From Chloroflexota bacterium (GTDB taxonomy: Bacteria > Chloroflexota > Anaerolineae > Anaerolineales > Villigracilaceae): DNA of 52,949 nucleotides. A model generated the notes under the pieces. The model was not told the origin of the DNA. It made no database searches and saw only the letters and a program-made list of their open reading frames with translations. A program made the translations under genes and the position numbers. The stretch covers positions 27,194 to 80,142 of the forward strand of contig JAPLGS010000165.1 in NCBI GenBank assembly GCA_026390015.1. Direction: 5' to 3'. Shown here piece after piece: positions 34,584 through 42,193 of this stretch (the stretch's first letter is position 1; every line of letters starts with the position of its first letter).

Positions 34584-35483
34584 TTACTTCCGGTGCTGGC
34601 GACGTATCGCCGCAAAACGCATGATCGCGCGGATGAGATCTTCATCGGTCGAGAGCGGCAGCGCATCCACGCCCGCGCGCTTGAATGTCTCACTCAATTC
34701 TTTTTCACGCTGTGAAGCGCGTTCATGAAAACGCTGGCGGAATTTTTTATCATGCGTATCCACGTACAACTGTTCGCCAGTTTCAGAATCCTCCATGATG
34801 ACCGTACCGATATCAGGCAAATCCATTTCGCGCGGATCCCACAAGCGGATAACGATCACTTCATGGCGCTGGCTCAATAAATTGAGCGACTTCTCCCAAC
34901 CCGCCGCGCTGATAAAATCTGAAATTACAAATACAAGCGAACGTTTTTTGATGGCGTTCAGTCCGCTATTAAACAATGGAGCCAGATCGGTGATGACGCC
35001 TTGTGCTTGATGCGGTTGTTTCAAAAGATCGTTGATGATGCGTAGAACTTGATTGCGCCCGCCTCTGGCCGGGACCGTGTGCTGGACTCGGCTCCCATAC
35101 ATCATCGCTCCGACACGATTCCCGTGACGGGTTAATATCCTTGCAAGTGTGGCGACGAAATCAATTAAGACATTTCGTTTTTGATGATCCAATCTGCCAA
35201 AATCCACGGAGGGACTCAGGTCAAGCAGAAACCAGGCGATTACTTCGCGATCCTCCACATACTTGCGAACGTACGGTGTATTCATGCGCGCGCTGACATT
35301 CCAATCAATATAGCGAATATCATCCTCAGGTTGATATTCGCGCAGATCGGCAAAGTCTACACCCGAGCCATAGAATAGACTGCGATAGTCGCCCTGTAGA
35401 TAACCATCCAGCCTGCGGATGACCTGCCAGTCCAGCCGATGCAGGATGCGCTCAGGCGTTGGCTCGGATATTAAAGTGTTCAT
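34584..35483 (-). CDS. DUF58-domain protein (Bat/MoxR operon)
   Basis: 299 residues. Signature GYLQGDYRSLFYGSGVDFAD, then REYQPEDDIRYIDWNVSARM and DREVIAWFLLDLSPSVDFG, as in DUF58 proteins with a VWA-like core. The gene overlaps the end of the MoxR gene by 32 bases, implying translational coupling. Known as a constant partner of MoxR ATPases. The mechanism is not established. Confidence 0.88.
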   Translation of the reverse strand: MNTLISEPTPERILHRLDWQVIRRLDGYLQGDYRSLFYGSGVDFADLREYQPEDDIRYIDWNVSARMNTPYVRKYVEDREVIAWFLLDLSPSVDFGRLDHQKRNVLIDFVATLARILTRHGNRVGAMMYGSRVQHTVPARGGRNQVLRIINDLLKQPHQAQGVITDLAPLFNSGLNAIKKRSLVFVISDFISAAGWEKSLNLLSQRHEVIVIRLWDPREMDLPDIGTVIMEDSETGEQLYVDTHDKKFRQRFHERASQREKELSETFKRAGVDALPLSTDEDLIRAIMRFAAIRRQHRK

Positions 35484-36456
35484 TCAATGGCACCACGGGA
35501 ACGGGAATACGATCAAGTATCTTTGTCAGCAAGTCATCACTGGTTATGTTATCGGACAGAGCTTCATAGGTTAGTACCAGTCTGTGACGGATCACATCCA
35601 GTGCCATATCGAGAACATCCTGCGGAAGCGCATAATTCCGCCCGCGGACAAATGCCAGCGCGCGCGCAGTCAGGATTAAATTGATGGAAGCGCGCGGACT
35701 CGCGCCGAACATGATGTAGCGCTCCAAATCAGCGATACCTACTTCCTTTGGCTTGCGTGTGGCAGTGACGATCTTCACAGCATATTCCATGAGTATCGGG
35801 TCTACATAAACCTGGTCAACTGTTTTCTGCAGCTCGATCAGTTGATCGGTAGTTATTATTTTTTGCGCTTCGAATAACGCACTTGTCATGCGCTCAACGA
35901 TGACAAACTCTTCTGTCGGGGATGGATACCCAACCAGTACCTTAAGCATGAAGCGGTCAACTTGTGCTTCAGGCAGAGCATACGTCCCTTCCGTTTCAAT
36001 CGGATTCTGGGTCGCAAGGACAAGGAATGGATTTGGTACTTTAAAACTTTCGCGGCCAATGGTCACTTGTTTTTCCTGCATCACTTCCAGCAGCGCGCTC
36101 TGCACTTTGGCAGGCGCGCGGTTGATCTCATCAGCCAACAATAAATTAGTGAAAACAGGACCAAGGGAAGTATTGAACTCGCCCGTCTTTTGGTTATAAA
36201 TGCGAGTCCCGATCAGATCAGCTGGAACAAGATCGGGAGTAAATTGAATACGCTTGAATTCGCCGCCGATCCCGTCTGCCAGGGTCTTGATAGCCATGGT
36301 CTTCGCCAAGCCAGGCACACCTTCCACGAGGATATGTCCGCGAGCCAGCAATGCGACGATCAGGCGTTCCAACAAATGATCCTGTCCAACGATGACCTTT
36401 TTTACCTCATACAACAATCGTTCCATCGGAAGTTTGCTATTTAAGTTCTGATCCAT
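35452..36456 (-). CDS. MoxR-type AAA+ ATPase
   Basis: 334 residues. Walker A GVPGLAKT (46-53), Walker B-type LLADEINRAPAKVQSALLEV, sensor 1 region VLATQNPIETEGTYALPEAQ, and the C-terminal lid with FGASPRASINLILTARALAF. The RBS AAAGGAGATGACAA fits the ATG. First gene of the operon MoxR-DUF58-VWA-VWA-Tat protein. MoxR proteins act as chaperones that mature or insert cofactors into partner proteins. The downstream Tat protein is a plausible client (inference). Confidence 0.9.
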   Translation of the reverse strand: MDQNLNSKLPMERLLYEVKKVIVGQDHLLERLIVALLARGHILVEGVPGLAKTMAIKTLADGIGGEFKRIQFTPDLVPADLIGTRIYNQKTGEFNTSLGPVFTNLLLADEINRAPAKVQSALLEVMQEKQVTIGRESFKVPNPFLVLATQNPIETEGTYALPEAQVDRFMLKVLVGYPSPTEEFVIVERMTSALFEAQKIITTDQLIELQKTVDQVYVDPILMEYAVKIVTATRKPKEVGIADLERYIMFGASPRASINLILTARALAFVRGRNYALPQDVLDMALDVIRHRLVLTYEALSDNITSDDLLTKILDRIPVPVVPLNEHFNIRANA

Positions 36457-36533
36457 TTGTCATCTCCTTTTATTATTTCACTCTACTATAAAGATCGCTC
36501 TCGGCGGTTTGGGCAGCCAGAATCATTTAACAA

Positions 36534-37373
36534 CTAATACGGCGGAGAGCCCATTGCTCCAACCGCGGTCATGATCGGCACGGCAAAGCCAATGCCAACA
36601 AAAAAATTATCCTTGGTGGGATTTATGATGCCTGTAACAATTCCGATGACGTAGCCATCACGGTTCAACAACGGTCCGCCTGAATTACCGGGGTTAATGG
36701 CTGCATCCACCTGGATCATGCCGTGAATATTAATATTGCTATTTGGAAGTTCAAAAACGCGATCAAAGCCGGAGATCACGCCTGCGCTCATCGAGCCATA
36801 TAAGCCAAATGGATTACCCACCACAAAAGTTTCGTCCCCAATCCGCATTGAATTTGGATTTCCCAACACGGCAGGTATAAGAGAAAGCGGCGTATCTAAT
36901 GCCTGGATCACTGCGATATCATTCTCCGGCTGTCTGAGGACAATTACCGCTTCTGATTCACTGCCATCCGCAAATGTGACTTTGATCTGGGTAGCTCCAT
37001 CAACAACATGCAGACTGGTCAGGATATTTCCAAAGGTATCGACGACCACGCCGCTTCCCAACCCGTAATCAGCTTTAGCGTTCTTATGGGTTTCCTCCAC
37101 CTGAATCAGTATCAGTGACGGTCGAATGATCTGATACACATTCGCAGAATATGCAGCCGGGGGCGTAGCAGATGCCATCGCGCTGGCAACAGAATCGTTC
37201 ACGTCACTGACTGTCAATTGAGTTGGTTTAATAAAGAGGATATTGTATAAAAGGAAAGCCAGAAGCGCAGCCAAAACCCCCGTGCCGAAAGGCAGTCCGC
37301 GCCGCAAACGCGTGAGCACTACTTTGATGCGCCCTCGCCAAAATTCAAATCGTGATGCAGATGATTCGTTCAT
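36534..37373 (-). CDS. Membrane-anchored trypsin-like serine protease (HtrA-like, no PDZ)
   Basis: 279 residues. N-terminal anchor helix (about 29-48), then a trypsin-fold protease with an intact triad: H122 in SLHVVDG, D152 in PENDIAV and S231 in NPGNSGGPL. VVGNPFGLYGSMSAGVISGF is the usual HtrA activation region. The protein stops after IGFAVPI and lacks the PDZ domains of DegP/DegS. It lies 77 bases before the MoxR gene in the same direction, so it may be transcribed with the Bat operon. Predicted to act on the outer face of the membrane. Confidence 0.88.
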   Translation of the reverse strand: MNESSASRFEFWRGRIKVVLTRLRRGLPFGTGVLAALLAFLLYNILFIKPTQLTVSDVNDSVASAMASATPPAAYSANVYQIIRPSLILIQVEETHKNAKADYGLGSGVVVDTFGNILTSLHVVDGATQIKVTFADGSESEAVIVLRQPENDIAVIQALDTPLSLIPAVLGNPNSMRIGDETFVVGNPFGLYGSMSAGVISGFDRVFELPNSNINIHGMIQVDAAINPGNSGGPLLNRDGYVIGIVTGIINPTKDNFFVGIGFAVPIMTAVGAMGSPPY

Positions 37374-37738
37374 GCACTTTTCCCGTTAGGTTTAGAGGAA
37401 GGGCGTACACAGCAGTTTCGTTCAATTTTTAGATTGCCCAATTGTAGAGATTTACCTGCAAACCAAATATAAAGCTACTGTCTTAGATAAAGATGAGAGA
37501 AATTGTCCAATTCTTACAACATACCCTTTCGAGCCTTGTGCTGGGTATTTCTTTCATCTATTCAATAGATTGGGGAAACCTATAGTCTGAAATTGGATGT
37601 GCTCGAAGCGCGCGTGGATGAATGGGTCGCGCAAGAGTTAAATTTGTAAATACCCCATCTTTACTTCTTTTCCAACACTGTAATTTGGTCTATACTTGGG
37701 GAAAGCAGGTTCCAATTTATTGTTAAAAAGGAGAAAAC
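37374..37738. other. Intergenic region with a possible gene relic
   Basis: 365 bases. At 37569-37649 (+) a short frame after a TAG reads GETYSLKLDVLEARVDEWVA and ends QELNL-stop, with amino-acid composition like the end of a real protein; I do not recognise it. A TATACT -10-like box at about 37691 and the Shine-Dalgarno AAAGGAG at about 37729 serve the hydrolase gene. Confidence 0.5.
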
Positions 37739-38692
37739 ATGAGCCCGTCAAAATCGCGTACCGAATGGTTGGAGATCCCAATTTTTATTCATGGCATCTC
37801 GCCCGAAGAGAACCCCCCAGACCACATCGCTGAGTACGAAAGTTTACGAAGTTTGGTAAATAAACATTTGGATGCCATAGGGAAACCAATCCTCTCTAAA
37901 ACGCCGATCTATGTGGAGTGGGGCAGGCAATATCGCGGCGCTTCCGGCAACGATCAATATCTTGCTCAGGCCGAACAGATCCTGCATGCCCGCATCCGCG
38001 AGAGCATGGGCGACAAATATACAGGAATGCTTCCCATCTACAAAGCTGTGCGGGAATTGATCTATTTTGGGGTGATAGACCTCTTCTATTATGTTTCCCA
38101 GGATGGCGAAGAGGAATTACGAAACCATGTCTTTAACGAGATCACAAAAAAACTCCTGCAGTTGGGGCGTATAAAATCAACCCGCGTTTCTTTAACCTTC
38201 TTTGCACATTCTGCCGGCACTTTGATCACGCACGATCTACTTTATCACTACTTTGGCAAGAAGAGCACTGACGAACCCGTGAGCAAAAGTGAAAGCAATT
38301 TGATCGTAGAGAATATGGACAAAGCCCGAAACCTCAGCAACCCCGATGATCCTGAAGATATCCGCATTCGAGTCCGCCGTCTGTACACCTTCGGCTCGCC
38401 CATTTCTCCGTTGTCTGTGCGATCTAATTCTGTTATCCAAATGTTGCTCAAGGATAAAGTACTCGATACTGAAATGATCGGCTTGCGCAGTTCAGATGGA
38501 TTGTCTAATCCGCGTTGGGTCAACTTCTGGGATAAGGATGATTTGGTCTCAGCGCCTGTTGCGCCTCTCTACGATAACGCCAAAAAAGTGATCCTCGATC
38601 AACACATGAACGCTGGTTTTATCCTTCCCAAAGCGCACACCAACTACTGGTTCTCTGAAGAGATGGCAAAGTTTATTGCCCAGACGTATTGA
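37739..38692 (+). CDS. Alpha/beta-hydrolase-fold protein
   Basis: 317 residues. The strand-turn IFIHGISPEE supplies an oxyanion-like HG motif. The nucleophile elbow reads FFAHSAGT (S158), followed by YTFGSPISPLSVR and a C-terminal NFWDKDDLVSAP...HMNAGFILPKAHTNYW region, which contains candidate Asp and His residues. No signal peptide. Substrate unknown. Stand-alone gene with its own promoter and terminator. Confidence 0.75.
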   Translation: MSPSKSRTEWLEIPIFIHGISPEENPPDHIAEYESLRSLVNKHLDAIGKPILSKTPIYVEWGRQYRGASGNDQYLAQAEQILHARIRESMGDKYTGMLPIYKAVRELIYFGVIDLFYYVSQDGEEELRNHVFNEITKKLLQLGRIKSTRVSLTFFAHSAGTLITHDLLYHYFGKKSTDEPVSKSESNLIVENMDKARNLSNPDDPEDIRIRVRRLYTFGSPISPLSVRSNSVIQMLLKDKVLDTEMIGLRSSDGLSNPRWVNFWDKDDLVSAPVAPLYDNAKKVILDQHMNAGFILPKAHTNYWFSEEMAKFIAQTY

Positions 38693-38695
38693 AAT

Positions 38696-38730
38696 ATAAA
38701 AACAGGTTCCGAAATGGAGCCTGTTTTTAT
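38696..38730 (+). terminator. Terminator of the hydrolase gene
   Basis: ATAAAAACAGGTTCC (38696-38710) pairs with GGAGCCTGTTTTTAT (38716-38730), 15 base pairs including one G-T, with a T-run. It starts 4 bases after the stop codon. Confidence 0.85.
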
Positions 38731-38935
38731 CAGTTCTTATGCTTGAAGCGGGCAGCTTGCTTTCCGACTAATTAGCCAGAAAAACATGCAGGGCTAGAAG
38801 TAGTTTATTCAGTGGAATTCCGTATATCCAACCGATCTGATCACTATAGACTAATCCTCTCCCCTGCCCGCTTCATTAAGTAATTAGACGGTTTATCTCT
38901 GGTTAACCCGTCTTTTTATTCAGTTTGTAGGTGAT
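38731..38935. other. Intergenic block bounded by inverted repeat and a second terminator
   Basis: TGAAGCGGGCAG (38744-38755) and CTGCCCGCTTCA (38864-38875) are a perfect 12-bp inverted repeat 108 bases apart. A rho-independent terminator follows (AGACGGTTTA 38886-38895 with TAACCCGTCT 38904-38913, then TTTTTATT). No protein frame is visible. The layout (terminator, 12-bp inverted repeat, terminator) would suit a small structured RNA or a mobile-element scar. Confidence 0.45.
38886..38918 (+). terminator. Rho-independent terminator
   Basis: Ten-base stem with one mismatch (AGACGGTTTA / TAACCCGTCT) followed by TTTTTATT on the plus strand. It is not needed by the hydrolase gene, which already has its own terminator at 38696-38730. 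Confidence 0.6.
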
Positions 38936-39100
38936 GCTTCAGGGTTAATTGGTTTAACTTCAAAGTTAATTGGTTTACCTGAAAGTTACCTGGCTTAACC
39001 TGAAAGTTACCTGGCTTAACCTGAAAGTTACCTGGCTTAACCTGAAAGTTACCTGGCTTATCCTGAAAGTTACCTAGCTTAGCTTGAAAGTTAATTGGTT
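38936..39100. repeat. 21-bp tandem repeat (about 8 copies)
   Basis: Consensus CCTGAAAGTTACCTGGCTTAA, units starting at 38936, 38957, 38978, 38999, 39020, 39041, 39062 and 39083. Units 3-5 are identical; the outer units diverge (TTAATTGGTTTA in place of TTACCTGGCTTAA). There are no spacers, so it is not a CRISPR. Because 21 is a multiple of three, all frames stay open, and an 80-codon minus-strand frame (38916-39158) would encode a heptapeptide repeat (GNFQVKP). Confidence 0.92.
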
Positions 39101-39377
39101 GGTATCCTCCCTGCGGGCGTTTTCGAAAAATCTGGATGCAGAGAAACTCATCAAGCATGAACCGACGAACGGCTTGCGCCTACGCGAAAAAGCAGAACCC
39201 GAACAGCGCGGCCTGAGCATCAACGAAATATGCGGGCGAACTCCAAGAAAAATAGCAATCCAAAACTAGAAGAGAAGCAGCATACGCCAGATCTACCGGA
39301 TTATGCGGTGAGGGTTTAGGGTTTTGATGGTTGCAGGTTAATTTGGCCTTCTTTCAGTTCCTAAGAAATATTTTCAG
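39101..39377. other. Intergenic region downstream of the tandem repeat
   Basis: No gene I can support. A plus-strand frame from 39084 to 39269 is open but has no recognisable family and begins inside the repeat. Confidence 0.5.
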
Positions 39378-40499
39378 CTAACCTTTTCCAATAGTCTTCA
39401 AAAAAGCATCCACGACTTGCGGGTCAAAGTGCCTGCCGTTCTGCGCCTTGATATACTCGCGCGCTTTTTGTTTTGTCCATTTCTTGCGATACGGTCGGTC
39501 AGAGGTCAGCGCATCCCATACATCCACGATGGCAAAGATACGCGCGGTCAATGGAATACGATCTCTTTCCAATCCCTGCGGATAGCCCGTCCCGTCCCAT
39601 TTTTCATGATGACAATATGGGATGTTGAGCGCTTCATTCAAATAGGCAATGAGTACCAGCATATCGTGCGCAAGCTGGGGATGTTTACGCATCAGCACCC
39701 ATTCTTTGTCTGTCAGTTTTCCTTCTTTGAGCAGGATCGCGTCAGGGACGCCCATCTTACCGATGTCGTGCAGGAGTGCGCCGCGACGGATGGCCGTCAG
39801 TTGAGATTCGCTGATCCGCATGACCCGCGCCAATTTCAAAGTCAGCTCTGTGACGCGTTGGGTATGCCCTTCGGTTTCATGATCGCGCAGATCCATCGCC
39901 CGCGACCAGCCTTCTATGGTGGCGTCATACGCAAGGCTAATATCCAGATTGGATCGTTGCAGATTCTCGAAGAGTTGGGTATTGTCGATCGTAATGGCGG
40001 CCTGACCAGCCAGCGATTCAAGGAATTCAAGCCACTCGGGGTCTGGAGTGAATGTTTTTCGACAATAAACTTCCAGCACGCCTTTGACTTCCCCTTTCAC
40101 GAGCAAAGGCACACACCAATAACAAACAAAGCCTTCCCCTTTCCAGAGTTTTGCAAATTGCGGATTTTCGCGGAGCATGACGGTCTCAAAATCAAGTGTG
40201 ATGCTCGGACGGTGTTCCATAATGGCGCGTCCGGCAACGCTATCGCTCAAGTTAACGCTTTCAAACAGGAGTGTATGAAACCCACGCCCCGCTACTAATT
40301 CCAATAGGTTTGAACCTGGGTGAAGCAGAAGTACAGCGGCGGCGTCCACATTCAATAGAGAGATGGAATTGGATAATAAAATATTGAGCGTCAGATGCAT
40401 ATCACGACTGCTGCAGCTGCATGCGCTGCAACGCTGCGCCTGCCATTTCTGACAAAATAGATAATAAGCGGATCTCATCTTTGTCAAATCCGCGTTCAC
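39378..40499 (-). pseudogene. GAF + HD-GYP phosphodiesterase, C-terminal fragment of a broken sensor
   Basis: Genuine coding begins near 40404; the first 33 residues of the open frame are out-of-frame GAF sequence. Then a GAF domain (LLNVDAAAVLLLHPGSNLLE, GYWCVPLLVKGEVKGVLEVY-like) and an HD-GYP domain (EGHTQRVTELTLKLARVM, ALLHDIGKMGVPDAILLKEG, HHEKWDGTGYPQGLERDRIP, VDVWDALTSDRPYR). HD-GYP enzymes degrade cyclic di-GMP, and the metal ligands (HDIGK, HH, HEKWDGTGYP) are intact. It is out of frame with the GAF fragment before it. The intact ancestor would be one PAS-GAF-PAS-GAF-GAF-HD-GYP protein downstream of a diguanylate cyclase. The fragment might still be translated from an internal ATG such as 40400. 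Confidence 0.75.
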
Positions 40500-40758
40500 T
40501 TGGCACAGAAACCATCATCACTCCCAGCGTTTTCTGCGTGGTGCGGATGGGCAAGCAGGCACCGCCCCAACCAACTGGGATTTGACTGCGTGATACGGCG
40601 CGCGTTTCTGGGTCGCTGGCAAGCTCACGCGAAATATAGGCGTCGCCGCTGGTAAAGACTTTGCCTGCAATCCCCTCGCTGATGTTCTGCGGCGGCTCAT
40701 TGACTTGAGCGGTCCAGCCGCGAGCTATATTTTTCTCAAGAATATTCCTGGCCTTGTT
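40402..40758 (-). pseudogene. GAF-domain fragment of the broken sensor (middle piece)
   Basis: 119 codons in a third frame, without its own start. It reads NKARNILEKNIARGWTAQVN, then ISEGIAGKVFTSGDAYISRE, LPIRTTQKTLGVMMVSVPSE and LLSILSEMAGAALQRMQLQQ, a typical GAF domain. It connects the PAS fragment (ending NEALDI at 40757) to the GAF/HD-GYP fragment (starting about RDMHLTLN at 40404). About ten residues of GAF sequence seem to be missing at the left junction, which argues for a real deletion there. The right junction is at a GCAGCTGCAGCAG stretch, prone to slippage. Confidence 0.7.
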
Positions 40759-42193
40759 ATATGTCTAACGCTTCATTTAATACAATGGCCAACATCTCAT
40801 TCTGTTTCGAGGCGGAACGCATAACGAGTGAGATGCGGTTAATGGTTTCCAATTCCAGCACACGCTGATGGATACTTTCTTCAGACCGCTTGCGATCGGT
40901 AATGTCCTGCACGGAGCCGATGATCGTCTGACTAGCTGCATTATATTCAGCAGCGGAATGAATGTCGCGGAGCTCGCCATCAGATATTCTTTGTATTTTG
41001 AATTCAACATCGTACGACTTCCCTTTCTTGATCAGCGCAGACAAAGCAGCATCCAAAATTGGACGGAATTCAGGCAGTGGAATTGATTGGACAAAAGCCA
41101 TCGTCATAGAGCCTTGAGCTACACCATAAATACGGTGCGCCTCATCCGAAGCGATCATCGTTTTTGTAGTGAGGTCGATCTCCCAACTTCCCAGGCGGGC
41201 GATCCCTTGCACTTTTTTGAGCATTGTCTCACTTTCGCTCAGCGCCTCTCCCGCTATTATTCTTGTCATAAACATATCTAGTTGTCTTGAATAAATGTTA
41301 ACCAGGGTATCGTTTTCAAACCGCTTTCCGGCCGGCATGATCAATGTGAAATCACCGATCATTTGATCATTCACGATCACTTTCGTAACAGCAACTTCTC
41401 CCATATTTAAGAGCTTCTCAATTGGCCTGGAGATCGTTTCTGGCAGAACTCTTTTGGAAAGCTCACTCAAAGATGAAAAACGGGCGACGACTTTATCTTT
41501 TAGTTTTTCATTTTGTATGGAATATTCATTCCATTCTTTTCCCACCGGCTCAAAGCCCAATATTTTTGACAGTTTTATTATCTTATCGTTTAACCCGGCA
41601 ACTGCGAGTGTGGTAAATTTCCCGGTGTTTTTATTGAACAAAGTCAAAATCCCATATTTTGCTTTTGATATGTATAAAAGATTTTCCAGGATCTTTTGAT
41701 AAGATGCCTGCTCTGTCCCTGTTTTTAATAACTCTTCAGTAAAACCCACCATTTGTTTTAATAGATATTCATCTTCCACACGGATCGTCTCTCTCTTCCG
41801 TTCGCGTTCGGTGATGTCATGAATAATAGAGAAAAGTATGTCTTTTTCCTGCAAAGTGATGGGCGAAGATTGAACTTCCACAATACGTTCTTCTCCGCTG
41901 GCAAGCTTGTGCGGAAAAACAAAATAATCCCGTTCTTCTGATAATGCTTTTTGGCGCTCCAACGCCACTTGCTCTGCAGGCAAAGTATTAATTTCCTGGA
42001 TGGACATTCTGCAAAGTTTCGATTTGGGATATCCGTAGAAATTCACAGCCGCTTGATTTGCATCCAGAATAACGCCCGTCAGCGGTTCGATCAGCAACAT
42101 GATCGCCGAGTGAACCTCAAACATGAGATGGAAGGTTTGTTCATCCGGCTCAACGGATGCAATATTTTTCAGCGAAGGTTTTCTTGATGTCAT
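40757..42193 (-). CDS. PAS-GAF-PAS sensor protein, N-terminal part of the broken HD-GYP sensor
   Basis: 478 residues. PAS domain 1 (about 20-135; FEVHSAIMLLIEPLTGVILD ... ILFSIIHDITERERKRE), a GAF-like domain (about 160-320; ILENLLYISKAKYGILTLFN), PAS domain 2 (about 335-440; ARLGSWEIDLTTKTMIASDE ... IIGSVQDITDRKRSEE), then the beginning of a further GAF domain cut off at NEALDI-stop. The sequence continues in other frames downstream as GAF-GAF-HD-GYP. It overlaps the diguanylate cyclase gene by one base, so the intact gene would be cotranscribed and translated with it. By itself the protein has no output domain. Confidence 0.8.
   Translation of the reverse strand: MTSRKPSLKNIASVEPDEQTFHLMFEVHSAIMLLIEPLTGVILDANQAAVNFYGYPKSKLCRMSIQEINTLPAEQVALERQKALSEERDYFVFPHKLASGEERIVEVQSSPITLQEKDILFSIIHDITERERKRETIRVEDEYLLKQMVGFTEELLKTGTEQASYQKILENLLYISKAKYGILTLFNKNTGKFTTLAVAGLNDKIIKLSKILGFEPVGKEWNEYSIQNEKLKDKVVARFSSLSELSKRVLPETISRPIEKLLNMGEVAVTKVIVNDQMIGDFTLIMPAGKRFENDTLVNIYSRQLDMFMTRIIAGEALSESETMLKKVQGIARLGSWEIDLTTKTMIASDEAHRIYGVAQGSMTMAFVQSIPLPEFRPILDAALSALIKKGKSYDVEFKIQRISDGELRDIHSAAEYNAASQTIIGSVQDITDRKRSEESIHQRVLELETINRISLVMRSASKQNEMLAIVLNEALDI

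Noticed and set aside
38936-39100. Repeated units considered as a CRISPR array
   Set aside because: Units follow each other directly with no spacers, have a 21-base period and no cas genes are nearby. It is a tandem minisatellite.
38916-39158. 80-codon minus-strand frame through the tandem repeat
   Set aside because: Open only because the repeat length is a multiple of three; no Shine-Dalgarno and no family. Kept only as a possible expression check.
39417-40298. 293-codon plus-strand frame antisense to GAF/HD-GYP
   Set aside because: Shadow of the HD-GYP coding sequence, with no domain of its own.
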